Numbered from the stretch's first letter, positions 33,141 through 42,799 are shown. The stretch is 51,869 nt of DNA from Lachnospiraceae bacterium (GCA_029338675.1 JAQYAV010000132.1:1-51869), one strand, 5' to 3'. A program made the numbers and translations. Notes: generated by a model not told the origin, from the letters alone.

Positions 33141-34388
33141 TTATTTTCTACTAGCTTTTGCTTTTATTATTCCCACTTTATTCTTTATTTTATCGCCTAA
33201 TTTATTATCTGAGCTGCAACCTTCCAAAAGCTTTTCTGTCATCTGTTTATTAGAGCGGGATAAAGAATATTTAACACATATTTTTTTAATAGTTTTATTA
33301 TTGTTGCTAATAATCCATTGTGGATCATCTGTATTATACACAAACATATCCTGACATATTGCATTATAATTATTATTATAATCAATGGACATTTTGTTGT
33401 TATTTTTGTCTATCCCATAGAACTCCTTAATATATGCCATACAATATGTATCAGCTGGATCAATTCTTATATTCAATGCATTATCAGGTACTAGTATTTC
33501 AAGGAAAAATAATTCTTCTTCATCTAATATACTATTCTGCAAATATGAATTATCTTCACTATAACCTTTTCCTGAATCAATAAATACTTGAACCATTCCC
33601 TCTTTCTTATTAAGGCTATTCTCATCAACAATGAATTTTTGTTTATCAATATCATCACACGACATTGACAAGCTGTATCTGTCACCATTTACATATTTAT
33701 GAAAATTAAAATCCATTTGAGCAAAAAGCTCTTGTTGATTTTTATCTATTCCAAATTTCTCCATAATACCTTCGTTCCATAAACGTCTTCGTCTATCAGA
33801 CGAATAAAGGTACACATTAAGTGCTCTAAACAAAATAAAATTAAGTGGTATTGGAAATTCAAAGGTCCATTCATAATCTAAAATATTCCAAATATCATTA
33901 TTAATTATTACATTTGAGAATATAGCATCAATATTTGCAACATTAGTTGCTTCTAGTGTATTAATCACCTTTTCATCAAACGAAATATCTCCAAATACTT
34001 TTTTAAATTCATCTGTTATGTCAAACTTTATTTTAGGCAATACATTAATTATCTTGTCAATATATTGTTTTATTAATTCTACAGCAGCATTATTTTCTCC
34101 AGATAAAAATGCTTTATCGAGGATTTCCTCTAAGCTTATGCCCTCTAAATATTCTAATTTAATTCCATTTTCTATAAGAATACCTTTATTGACTTTTACA
34201 TTTTCTTTATATATTGATGTAAGCTTAATATATATGTCGAATATACGATTTATATGTGCTCTAGAGGCATCACTAACAGCATACTTATATACCGCTTTTA
34301 CCAAATTATCATCTTTAGTAATTACTGTTTTTGTCGCGAAGGCTTTTGCTCTATCCATAGAATATTTCGAATAAATTACTTCTTCCAT
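33141..34388 (-). CDS. Kinase-like protein of the polysaccharide operon with C-terminal beta module
   Basis: 415 aa. The first ~220 residues look like a small-molecule/sugar kinase of the protein-kinase fold: VYKYAVSDASRAHI could be the N-lobe Lys strand, KLEYLEGISLEEIL the hinge, NIDAIFSNVII has the D-x4-N spacing of the catalytic loop, and WNILDYEWTF fits a DFG-like Asp strand. Residues ~260-345 (VFIDSGKGYSEDNS...NIRIDPADTYC) resemble a module also seen in other operon members. With the methyltransferase upstream (6-base gap) it is reminiscent of the WbdD methyltransferase-kinase. It is the last gene of the operon; I see no terminator. Function inferred, not known. Confidence 0.6.
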   Translation of the reverse strand: MEEVIYSKYSMDRAKAFATKTVITKDDNLVKAVYKYAVSDASRAHINRIFDIYIKLTSIYKENVKVNKGILIENGIKLEYLEGISLEEILDKAFLSGENNAAVELIKQYIDKIINVLPKIKFDITDEFKKVFGDISFDEKVINTLEATNVANIDAIFSNVIINNDIWNILDYEWTFEFPIPLNFILFRALNVYLYSSDRRRRLWNEGIMEKFGIDKNQQELFAQMDFNFHKYVNGDRYSLSMSCDDIDKQKFIVDENSLNKKEGMVQVFIDSGKGYSEDNSYLQNSILDEEELFFLEILVPDNALNIRIDPADTYCMAYIKEFYGIDKNNNKMSIDYNNNYNAICQDMFVYNTDDPQWIISNNNKTIKKICVKYSLSRSNKQMTEKLLEGCSSDNKLGDKIKNKVGIIKAKASRK

Positions 34389-34394
34389 ATAATT

Positions 34395-35315
34395 CTACTC
34401 CTTTCTCGCAACAACTAAAAATGAATTAGCAAATTCAGAAAACATACCATCTTCTAACAAGCTGTCAAACACTTTGCTTTCATCAAACAATACCAAACGA
34501 TTATTATCAAAATTCAATCTATTATTTACCAATGCACCCTTTGGTGGCAGAAAATCATCAGAAAAAATCTCTGTTGGTAATTTGTAATCTGGATAAGGAT
34601 AATAAAATTTATCAACTTTATAATTTGAATCCCTTAACAATTTACTAAGTGCATTTTTAGAAAATGTTTTAACTCCACTAGAAGTTGGATAGCCTTCTAA
34701 TCCCTCAAAGTATCTACTAGTATGATCTTCTTTGCAACCAGCAAAATATTTTAAGCCGTATTTATTTTCTATTGCAATTATTAGCTTACCGCCTTTTTTT
34801 AAATGTTTATTAATTATAGAAAGAAATTCTCTATAAGAATCATCACTTTTTATATAAGCTGCGCCATACTCTAGAACTCCAATTAAGGTTATGTAATCAT
34901 AATCCTCTAAAAGCTCTGGCTCAATATCCTGAAAGTTTCCTACTTTTATTTCTATGTTATTGTAAGCCTTATTTCTATTAGCGTTTATTAGACTTCGTTT
35001 CTTAGATAATTCAACACATGTAACATGTCCTGCTTTTTTTGCAAGAGCACCAGTTATAGCACCACAGCCTGAACCAATTTCAAGAACCTTTGATTCTTTT
35101 GAAATTGGATACCATTCAATAATATTGTGTCTAATATCAGATAAATGATACAATATTGGCCATTTCTTTTTCTGGGCGATTATTGAATTAAATTCATCTT
35201 CATTGTGATTTGTTACTATATCTAATAGTTCGTCTTCAACCTCGCCATCAGAATAATAGTCAACTCCCGCATACTTTGCGTAATCTAATGAAACATTTCC
35301 TACATGTTCTATCAT
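34395..35315 (-). CDS. SAM-dependent methyltransferase of the polysaccharide operon
   Basis: 306 aa from 35315, where GGAGG is just upstream; a TTG at 35333 would overlap that site. A Rossmann methyltransferase: motif I KVLEIGSGCGAITGAL (about residues 76-91), acidic residue of motif II in TCVELSKKR, motif IV YDYITLIGVLEY, and motif VI HLKKGGKLIIAIENKYGLKY. It probably methylates a sugar or a phosphate in the exported glycan. Lying between the Wzt-like ATPase and the kinase-like gene, it could cap glycan chains. Nothing in the sequence fixes the acceptor. Confidence 0.85.
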   Translation of the reverse strand: MIEHVGNVSLDYAKYAGVDYYSDGEVEDELLDIVTNHNEDEFNSIIAQKKKWPILYHLSDIRHNIIEWYPISKESKVLEIGSGCGAITGALAKKAGHVTCVELSKKRSLINANRNKAYNNIEIKVGNFQDIEPELLEDYDYITLIGVLEYGAAYIKSDDSYREFLSIINKHLKKGGKLIIAIENKYGLKYFAGCKEDHTSRYFEGLEGYPTSSGVKTFSKNALSKLLRDSNYKVDKFYYPYPDYKLPTEIFSDDFLPPKGALVNNRLNFDNNRLVLFDESKVFDSLLEDGMFSEFANSFLVVARKE

Positions 35316-35367
35316 AATTCCTCCAGTAAGCAAAATATATCAATATAAGTCAATTCCATAGGCCCTA

Positions 35368-36678
35368 TTATGAAAGCTCTATCTTGCTATCCATATCAAA
35401 AAATCCAACAACACCTTTGTCTGAAATAGACATAATACTACATGCATCATAAAGTCTATGATAAACAACAAAATCAAGACCTTCATAACTAGTACATCCA
35501 AGTGAAACCAAATATTCTCCACTATGTAAATTCATAATTTGCTTAAAGCAAACTGTTACCTCATCCCCAGCTTTTTTTGAGCCAACCTTTACATTTTCAT
35601 ACAGAGTGTTTGTACCTGTTAATTCAGTACCCATTCTATCTTTAATCGTATAAGCAAAGATTGGTTCTGTCACATTACTATTAAATCTAATCTTAAGTTT
35701 TATTGTAAATTCCTTACCCTTTTCAACACTATTAGTAATAATGTTATTTGAATCAAGAATACAAAAATCAATAATCTCTGCTTTTTTGTCACCATATTCA
35801 ACTAAAGATGGATTAACACTAAATTGTGACTTCCATGTACTATCGGTCGATTCAGGCTTTTTAACTTCAACTGTGTTATTTGACTTTTCTTCAATATTAG
35901 TTTTCTTATCATTATCCACATCAGTCGTTTCTTCATCATCATACTGATTTACGAGAATTTTCTTATATATATCAATTATTTCTTTAGGACTTCCTTCTTG
36001 CACAATACGTCCCTTATTAAGCAAAATTACTCTGTCACAGTATTTATTTATACTTCCTAAATCATGGCTAACAAAAAGAATTGTTTTATTATTTTTCTTA
36101 AATTCTTCAAATTTTCTAAAGCATTTTGCTTGGAAAAATACATCTCCTACTGATAAAGCCTCATCAACAATAAGAATCTCTGGATCAATATTAATTGCTA
36201 CAGCAAATGCAAGTCTTACAAACATACCACTTGAGTAAGATTTTACTGGCTGATTAATAAATTCTCCAATGTCTGCAAATCCAATTATCTCATCCATTTT
36301 TGCATCCATTTCCTCTTTTGAATATCCAAGCATTGCACCATTTAGGTATATATTTTGAATACCAGTAAATTCACTGTTAAAGCCTGCACCTAATTCTAGT
36401 AAGGCAGATATTCTTCCTTGAACATTAATTGTCCCTTCAGTTGGTGTAAGAACTCCTGTTATAATTTTAAGAATTGTTGATTTACCCGAACCATTTGTTC
36501 CAATAATACCAACTGTTTCTCCTCGCTTTACATTAAAATTAACATCTCTTAATGCATAATGCTCTTTATATCTTTGTATTTTATTTTTGCTTAGCGCTTC
36601 TTTTATTCTATCCATTGGTTTATCGTACAGCTTATACATTTTAGATAAATGCTGTACCGAAATAACATCTTGACTCAT
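35368..36678 (-). CDS. Wzt-like polysaccharide ABC transporter ATPase with C-terminal binding domain
   Basis: 436 aa. Residues ~1-245 form the nucleotide-binding domain: Walker A GTNGSGKST (near 59-67), signature YSSGMFVRLAFAVA, Walker B ILIVDEALSVGD, H-loop FVSHD. A charged linker follows. Residues ~285-436 form a beta-rich domain (EIIDFCILDSNNIITNSVEKGKEF onward) like the Wzt C-terminal carbohydrate-binding domain, which in E. coli O9a recognises the capped chain end. It drives export of lipid-linked polysaccharide with the permease encoded just upstream (12-base gap). TagH-type teichoic acid exporters are the alternative relatives. Confidence 0.92.
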   Translation of the reverse strand: MSQDVISVQHLSKMYKLYDKPMDRIKEALSKNKIQRYKEHYALRDVNFNVKRGETVGIIGTNGSGKSTILKIITGVLTPTEGTINVQGRISALLELGAGFNSEFTGIQNIYLNGAMLGYSKEEMDAKMDEIIGFADIGEFINQPVKSYSSGMFVRLAFAVAINIDPEILIVDEALSVGDVFFQAKCFRKFEEFKKNNKTILFVSHDLGSINKYCDRVILLNKGRIVQEGSPKEIIDIYKKILVNQYDDEETTDVDNDKKTNIEEKSNNTVEVKKPESTDSTWKSQFSVNPSLVEYGDKKAEIIDFCILDSNNIITNSVEKGKEFTIKLKIRFNSNVTEPIFAYTIKDRMGTELTGTNTLYENVKVGSKKAGDEVTVCFKQIMNLHSGEYLVSLGCTSYEGLDFVVYHRLYDACSIMSISDKGVVGFFDMDSKIELS

Positions 36679-36690
36679 ACGACACCTCGC

Positions 36691-38052
36691 CTATAATACA
36701 TCCGCAAAATGTGGTTTTAATTTGCGAATTAATTTAATTCCAATAATATTTACTAATACAGTTACCGTCCAAAAAAGAATCATTCCATAGTAATTTGTAA
36801 AGAACCACTTTTTATCAATCAATGCATCTCTATATCCATTAATAACATAGAATAATGGATTTAATTTATAGAACCATGACCATTTTCCAGTAAGCATGTG
36901 ATAATCCCACATTATAGGAGTAAGCCACATTAAAAACTGCATAACAATATTGAGGAACTGACCAATATCTCTAATGAAAACATTAAGCGCAGAAGTAATC
37001 ATAGACAGTCCAAGTGCAAATGCCATCAGGCAAAATGAAAAATAAACCATGTCAATAATATGAATAATAGGAATTCTTCCATATAATGCATATACCCCAA
37101 TAATAATCAGATTGTATATTATATTCATAATTGACGATGCAATAATCTTTACAATAGGTAATATATCAATATTAAATACTACCTTCTTAACAATATAACT
37201 ATATCCGATAAATGCACTATTACCACTAAGCCATGCATCTGAAAAAAAGTTCCATGGAATCATACCAGCCACTAACCAGCATACAAAGGGTGCATTAGAC
37301 ATAGGTCTTGACTTAAATCCAACCTGGAATACAAACCAGAACAAAAGGATAGTCATTATCGGCTGGATAACTCCCCAAAAAGTGCCAAGATAAGATCCAG
37401 AAAACCTACTTTTAAAATCGCTCACAGCCAAGGATTTAATCTGTTTTCTAGCCTGATAAACTCCAAATACCATGTCAATAATAATCTGATAATTTCTATA
37501 TATAATAATAAACAAAAATAAAAATACAAATGCCATAATAACATATCTATAATTAATGCTTGTATCAACTGGCACTTTATATTGCTCATTAGTGTAAATA
37601 TATGGATCGTAACCATTTACAAGAAAGTCCACACTATCCTGTTTCTTTACAAGGGTCATATCGTTAGTGTCAAATGAAGCAATTGTATCTGTATCAAGAA
37701 CCTTTTTTTCTGTCTTTGTATCAATGGTAATATTTTTCACTACCATCTTGTCGATACTATCATCGCAGCTTAATCTTAATCCGTATAACTCATCTGTCGG
37801 CAAAACCATATCAATATTTTTTATTCCTTCAGATGACTTTACTTCTGTTAATATACACCAATTCTCAGACCAGCCTAAATTATCTTGTGGAATATAGTAT
37901 GTTCTAATTGTACTATCTCTATCAACACTAACCTCTATAGAAACCTTTATTTTTCCATGTCTGTATACCCTACTATTAGGCATTAATACTCCTGCTAGCA
38001 AAGCAAATACAACGCTAATAAATAGTGCAACTATTAATCTTTTTTTCTTCAT
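36691..38052 (-). CDS. Wzm/TagG-like ABC-2 permease with N-terminal extracytoplasmic domain
   Basis: 453 aa, much longer than a plain Wzm (~260). Residues ~190-453 form the usual six-helix ABC-2 permease (LAVSDFKSRFSGSYLGTFWG; NPLFYVINGYRDALIDKK). Ahead of it are a membrane helix at 5-25, an external domain of ~130 residues and another helix at ~170-190. The external domain (ENWCILTEVKSSEGIK...LPTDELYGLRLS) resembles a module found in two other proteins of the operon. It may bind glycan on the outer face. The permease exports the polysaccharide with the Wzt-like ATPase. Confidence 0.9.
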   Translation of the reverse strand: MKKKRLIVALFISVVFALLAGVLMPNSRVYRHGKIKVSIEVSVDRDSTIRTYYIPQDNLGWSENWCILTEVKSSEGIKNIDMVLPTDELYGLRLSCDDSIDKMVVKNITIDTKTEKKVLDTDTIASFDTNDMTLVKKQDSVDFLVNGYDPYIYTNEQYKVPVDTSINYRYVIMAFVFLFLFIIIYRNYQIIIDMVFGVYQARKQIKSLAVSDFKSRFSGSYLGTFWGVIQPIMTILLFWFVFQVGFKSRPMSNAPFVCWLVAGMIPWNFFSDAWLSGNSAFIGYSYIVKKVVFNIDILPIVKIIASSIMNIIYNLIIIGVYALYGRIPIIHIIDMVYFSFCLMAFALGLSMITSALNVFIRDIGQFLNIVMQFLMWLTPIMWDYHMLTGKWSWFYKLNPLFYVINGYRDALIDKKWFFTNYYGMILFWTVTVLVNIIGIKLIRKLKPHFADVL

Positions 38053-38056
38053 CTCG

Positions 38057-39736
38057 TTACCTCAAATCCTTTAATGCTTTTTCAAAGGTTTCTTTATATA
38101 ACAATGCTAAATTGTTTGCTGAAAAGAAATCCAATATATTCAATGCATTTTTTTCTGCATTTTTCTTATAAAACAGATAATTTTTGTACCATAATTCAAA
38201 CGCTTCAAAATCATCTTGTTTGTCAATAGATATTATATTTCCACAATTATATTTGTCAACAAAAATCTTCAGGTCCCCAACGTCCGTTCCAAATATCGGA
38301 ACTCCCATGCTCATAGCCTCAATACTTACTATTGGCATCCCCTCATAATATGAAACAATAACTAGTCCATCTATTACTTTGTATAATTCTGGAACATTTG
38401 AAACATATGGTATACGTTTTATTTTATCAGTCATATTATTAGCTTTGATTGCATCCTCAACTTGGGCAGCTAAAGCACCATCTCCAACAATTATCCACTC
38501 CATGTCAGAATATTTATTAATTGCTTTTGTTGCAAGCCGAACGTATCTAAGGGGATTTTTTTGATCCATTAATCTTCCTACATAAGCAAAGTACTTTTTA
38601 GTAGGATTTAATCCATACTTTTTACATATAGCCTCTCTATCTATAGGAATATCAATTTCCTTTCTTATCTTACCATCATCAACAGCAGGATAAATAACGT
38701 CAATTTTATCCTTTGAAATACTGTATTGATTAATAAAACATTCTTCAATTTTTTTGTTTATTGCAATATATCTATCTAGTAAATGAATACCTTCTCTATT
38801 ATAATACTCAATCCAACCATATTTCGTATCATATACGTCCTGCGCTACAATAGCCTGTTTTGAAAAAAGCCTTCTAAATTCAAGCAAATTATCCTCTAAC
38901 CAATTGGAGTTATTACATAGCCAAATTACATCTGGATTGTAGATGCTCTTTAGCTGCTCCATAGCACTAAAGTAATCATTATACTCAACTAATTCCCTCA
39001 AGTCATAGTTGGCAACACACAATTTATTAAGCTGATAATTCAAAGAACCTTGCCCTTTGGAATGCCTTTCCATTGTAATTACGCAAAAGTCATATTCCTC
39101 CTGCAAGCATCTCATAATTTCTATTGTATTACGCTCTACACCACCTACTGCCATAAATATTGGCATTACAAATACCATTTTTTTCTTTTTGTTATATATC
39201 TTTGTCTGCAATTGATTATGATATTCAGGCACATATAAAATATTTTTCAAAAGAAAGCTTTCATCCACAAGTGATATACCAGATATTGCTTCGTTTATGT
39301 TAATACAAGTTTCAATTTTGTTGTATCCAGGTAGACGAAGTAGCTTTCCGCAGCTTATTGAATTATCTTTTTGTAACGCTGCAACATTATATTTTTCTTT
39401 GTATATTATTGCATCTTCAATGCAACAAGCACCAATAATAGGATAATCATCTAATGTACTAGAAACCAAAATATAATCCAGGTTTCTTCCTAATAAAGAG
39501 AACATTGCTTCTCTAAACTGATTAGAATCCATAGGATTACTTTTAGGTGCATAAACATATTTTCTAGCATTATCTCTATCATTAAATTCATTTACTATCT
39601 GAAGGTTATCAAACAATGTGCATTGCTCTACGTATTGTTTTACTATATTCAAATCTGCAATGACTTTTATCTGAATATTGCTTACAAATTTCTTTTTTCT
39701 GTTCAATGCTATTCTTCTTTTTATTTTCAATAACAT
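38057..39736 (-). CDS. Family 4 glycosyltransferase
   Basis: 559 aa. A GT-B enzyme: MPIFMAVGGVERNTIEIM is the N-terminal acceptor domain start, FAYVGRLMDQKNPLRYVRLA the donor domain start, and SYYEGMPIVSIEAMSMGVPI the conserved E-x7-E donor-sugar motif (near residues 465-484). The ~180 residues before the first domain are an extra region of unknown fold. Cytosolic or membrane-associated; it would add a sugar nucleotide-derived residue to the growing glycan. It ends four bases before the permease start. Confidence 0.92.
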   Translation of the reverse strand: MLLKIKRRIALNRKKKFVSNIQIKVIADLNIVKQYVEQCTLFDNLQIVNEFNDRDNARKYVYAPKSNPMDSNQFREAMFSLLGRNLDYILVSSTLDDYPIIGACCIEDAIIYKEKYNVAALQKDNSISCGKLLRLPGYNKIETCININEAISGISLVDESFLLKNILYVPEYHNQLQTKIYNKKKKMVFVMPIFMAVGGVERNTIEIMRCLQEEYDFCVITMERHSKGQGSLNYQLNKLCVANYDLRELVEYNDYFSAMEQLKSIYNPDVIWLCNNSNWLEDNLLEFRRLFSKQAIVAQDVYDTKYGWIEYYNREGIHLLDRYIAINKKIEECFINQYSISKDKIDVIYPAVDDGKIRKEIDIPIDREAICKKYGLNPTKKYFAYVGRLMDQKNPLRYVRLATKAINKYSDMEWIIVGDGALAAQVEDAIKANNMTDKIKRIPYVSNVPELYKVIDGLVIVSYYEGMPIVSIEAMSMGVPIFGTDVGDLKIFVDKYNCGNIISIDKQDDFEAFELWYKNYLFYKKNAEKNALNILDFFSANNLALLYKETFEKALKDLR

Positions 39737-39775
39737 ACTATCTTTCAGCCTTTCAACAGAATAAATGTGTAACTA

Positions 39776-40747
39776 CTATTCCACAATAAATTCAATAAAC
39801 TTATCTCTTAACTCTTTATCCTCAAGTAATATTTCTTCTGGATTATTTATTCCTTCATTTCTTTTTGCTTCTATATACATCAAAATCATCCATAATACCT
39901 TATCATTTCCTTGAAGATTAAGTGAAGCTCCAAGCATCTCTACACTTCGTTTATCATCACCATTAAAAAGTAAAGCCTTATTAAATCTTTTTAGATTAGT
40001 AGCCCACATCCAGGCAATTTCAAAAAGCATCCATTTTCTGTCACTTGAAATAGTATTAGAATTATGGATTCTATATTTAATAAGTGGTTTTTCTATCATT
40101 AGGCAATCTGTAACCTCTGCAGCGCGAAGAGCAAAATCCCAATCATGTGCAAATCTTAAATTACGCATTCCGCCTATTTTCTTATATAAGCTTCTTTTAA
40201 ATAAGAAATTACTTGTTGTAGCTGTAAAATTCGCAGACATTAAATTATATTTAAAATCATCTGTCGCATTAAAGCTCTTGTCATAATCTGGGACACTCCA
40301 TGGCTCCATATTTCTCCAGCCTTCTTTTATACCCAATTTCTTATCATTAGAATCAATAACCTGAATATATGAACATGCAAACTCTGCTTTTTCGTTATTT
40401 TCTAATTCATTTATCATTATCTGAAAACGTTTTTTATCATATATATCATCAGAATTAAGAATAGCCAAATATTCTCCCTTTGCCATCTCAAGTCCTTTAT
40501 TTATTGCATTATGAGCTCCTGAGTTTTGTTGACAAACAAGCTTAATTCGCTCATCCTTAACGGATTTTATAATGTCTACAGACTTATCCTTTGAACCATC
40601 ATCAATGATAATCAACTCAATATTATCATAAGTCTGATTAAGAACACTTTTTATTGCCTTTTCAATATATAATTCATGATTATAGCTTGGTATTACAACT
40701 GACAACAAGGGCATATTCTTTTCTTGTTTTTTCTTACTGAAAAACAT
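39776..40747 (-). CDS. Family 2 glycosyltransferase
   Basis: 323 aa from 40747, where GGAGG is six bases upstream; the frame stays open to 40780, overlapping the preceding gene. GT-A fold: LLSVVIPSYNHELYIEKAI, LIIIDDGSKDKSVDI, and ILNSDDIYD, the DxD-type metal site. HDWDFALRAAE holds the likely catalytic acidic residue. No membrane helices. Typical enzyme of capsule or wall-polysaccharide assembly; donor and acceptor unknown. Confidence 0.92.
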   Translation of the reverse strand: MFFSKKKQEKNMPLLSVVIPSYNHELYIEKAIKSVLNQTYDNIELIIIDDGSKDKSVDIIKSVKDERIKLVCQQNSGAHNAINKGLEMAKGEYLAILNSDDIYDKKRFQIMINELENNEKAEFACSYIQVIDSNDKKLGIKEGWRNMEPWSVPDYDKSFNATDDFKYNLMSANFTATTSNFLFKRSLYKKIGGMRNLRFAHDWDFALRAAEVTDCLMIEKPLIKYRIHNSNTISSDRKWMLFEIAWMWATNLKRFNKALLFNGDDKRSVEMLGASLNLQGNDKVLWMILMYIEAKRNEGINNPEEILLEDKELRDKFIEFIVE

Positions 40748-40776
40748 GTTCATCCTCCAAATTAACCACCATAAAA

Positions 40777-42552
40777 TCAAATTGTTTTTATTTTTTCTAA
40801 ATTATTATTCTTAAGCAAGCTTAGCTTTATCACATTACCATTAATATTTACACCATAGAAATTTTTATATATTTCTTCCACTGCTCTTACCATATCACTA
40901 TCCTTCAATGGTTCGTTCTTAACTTTATAAATATAATTTGAAGCAAAAGCTTTACTTTTATTTGAAAAAATAACCCGTTCGTCAAATTTTTCTTTTACAA
41001 TGTCATTATACCTACTAATCAACTTCTCTGTTTTAGTTTTATCTAAACCAGTAATTTGTATATTAATAAGTTCTTTCTCATAAACAGGTTCAATATAATT
41101 TCTATTTTGATTTATTTCATTTTGAACCAGCTTCTCTACTTCCTTTTCAATATTTGCCAAGGAATATACATCCATACTAATTTGAATAGTTTGTTTTCCA
41201 ATTAAATTATCACAATCAAAATAAATCTGTGGATCCTCTTGATTAGTAAAATCCAATATGTTTTCATTGTCAGAATTAGTTCTTTTTATTTTAAGCTTCT
41301 TTTTAATAATACTTCTATTCTTTACATAGGCTGAAAAATTCTTTATTATACATGGAAAACTAATTGGATCTAGTCTTAGCTCCATTGGTTTTTCAATTTC
41401 GATAGAAATTTTTCTTTGGATCCCCCTTTCCACATAAATAATTGAATCAGCTTCATTATAGGATAATTTTTCATTCTGGTAGAAATATTGAACAATTCCT
41501 GGGCAAATATAATCAAATACCATTTCAGCAAATACTGAATCATCAATTTCTTTCTTTGCCTGATATCTTTTCGCCCATCCCATGTACATATAAAATTGGA
41601 AGATAAACTTATAAAGGGCTGAACACTCTGCTCTTAATTCTTTAATATCACATTTCTTTATTTGTCGTTCTAGTATTTTCGTTCTATTCTTCATCTTATC
41701 TACATATGCTAAGATTTTTTTACCTCTAGAACTATATTTTTCACTATTTTTTATATATTCTTTAAGTACCCTATTAAAATCATCTATTCCGCTGAATTCA
41801 TTTTTTCTAACCTTAGGCTGAAGATTAGCGAATACTATCAACTGGTTGCCAGCATTTAGCTGTCTATTACAGAATTTATCTACATCATCATATATGTGAT
41901 GGTGATAAGCTAATATATCTGAATCATAGAAAAATGTTACCCCTGCTTTTCCTATTCTATATCCTAATTCTATATCTTCAAAACCATATCTATCAAAAGA
42001 AAGACTAAAATATTCATGTAATGAATTAAGTACTTTTCTCGAAACACTTATATTAGATGTATAAAAAAATCTATAATCAATTGTTGAATGTGGTGGAAGT
42101 GTTGCAAATCCAAATTGCTCACAACCAACGTTAGTAATGTGGTACATTAAATGATTCATTTCTATATCCTTATGCCACTCTATTCTTCCTAGAGTTGAAA
42201 CATTATCACCAAACAAAAGATGATTCTCATAATGTTTATTTATAAAATTCTCTGTAGGAAATATATCATCTCCTGTAAAAATCACTATTTCTCCGCGAGC
42301 AATTTTAAGAGCAGCATTTCGAGCTCTACTTGCTCCCCCATGTTCATTTCTCAAAATAGTAATTGGCAATTTATCAACAAACTCTTCAATTATAGAAACT
42401 GTATTATCCGATGAAGCGTCATCTGAGCAAATTATTTCATACGAATATTTTGTTGTCTTATCAACCTTCTCCCACTGTTGTAAAACCTGTCGAATAACAT
42501 CGCAACGGTTATAGGTAGCAAAAATAACGCTTACTAAAACATTCTGTTTCAT
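40777..42552 (-). CDS. Family 2 glycosyltransferase with C-terminal extension
   Basis: 591 aa from the ATG at 42552 (GGAG six bases upstream). Residues ~1-270 are GT-A: VSVIFATYNRCDVIRQVLQQ, IICSDDASSDNT, IFTGDDIFPTENF (DxD), FDRYGFEDIELGYRIGKAG. The remaining ~320 residues include a predicted helical part and, near 370-420, a segment (ISIEIEKPMELRLDPISFPC) resembling a module in the permease and the kinase-like protein. First gene of the seven-gene operon, with a promoter at 42599-42627 and an array of repeats just upstream. Confidence 0.9.
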   Translation of the reverse strand: MKQNVLVSVIFATYNRCDVIRQVLQQWEKVDKTTKYSYEIICSDDASSDNTVSIIEEFVDKLPITILRNEHGGASRARNAALKIARGEIVIFTGDDIFPTENFINKHYENHLLFGDNVSTLGRIEWHKDIEMNHLMYHITNVGCEQFGFATLPPHSTIDYRFFYTSNISVSRKVLNSLHEYFSLSFDRYGFEDIELGYRIGKAGVTFFYDSDILAYHHHIYDDVDKFCNRQLNAGNQLIVFANLQPKVRKNEFSGIDDFNRVLKEYIKNSEKYSSRGKKILAYVDKMKNRTKILERQIKKCDIKELRAECSALYKFIFQFYMYMGWAKRYQAKKEIDDSVFAEMVFDYICPGIVQYFYQNEKLSYNEADSIIYVERGIQRKISIEIEKPMELRLDPISFPCIIKNFSAYVKNRSIIKKKLKIKRTNSDNENILDFTNQEDPQIYFDCDNLIGKQTIQISMDVYSLANIEKEVEKLVQNEINQNRNYIEPVYEKELINIQITGLDKTKTEKLISRYNDIVKEKFDERVIFSNKSKAFASNYIYKVKNEPLKDSDMVRAVEEIYKNFYGVNINGNVIKLSLLKNNNLEKIKTI

Positions 42553-42598
42553 TATTAACTCCACATTTCATAAAAATATATACACATACATATTCAAT

Positions 42599-42627
42599 AT
42601 TATAATTGTTTTGCATGTAAATGTCTA
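42599..42627 (-). promoter_or_regulatory. Promoter of the polysaccharide operon
   Basis: Minus strand -35 TAGACA (42627-42622), 17-base spacer, -10 TATAAT (42604-42599), about 45 bases before the first ATG. Direct repeats begin five bases upstream of the -35. Confidence 0.65.
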
Positions 42628-42631
42628 GCTT

Positions 42632-42707
42632 ATAGAAGCAATATGTTATTATCATAGTGACCTCATAGTGCAATACGTTATTGACATAGAAGTAATATGT
42701 TATGGTC
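42632..42707. repeat. Imperfect 22-base repeats next to the operon promoter
   Basis: Units 42632-42653, 42665-42685 and 42686-42707 share ATAG..GCAATA(T/C)GTTAT; an 11-base half unit lies between the first two. They abut the -35 on its upstream side, the usual place for activator sites. They resemble the repeats before the PBP1 gene in length and partly in sequence. Confidence 0.65.
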
Positions 42708-42751
42708 ATAAAAATAAGTTTATTATAGAAATAACAAAGACTGTATAGAAA

Positions 42752-42799
42752 GAAAAAAACAAGAACCAGCTTTATACTTAAAAGCATAGTTCTTGTTCT
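42752..42799 (-). terminator. Terminator of the TetR-ABC-F operon
   Basis: Stem AACAAGAAC (42758-42766) / GTTCTTGTT (42789-42797) with a T run on the minus strand, about 30 bases past the ABC-F stop. Confidence 0.85.
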
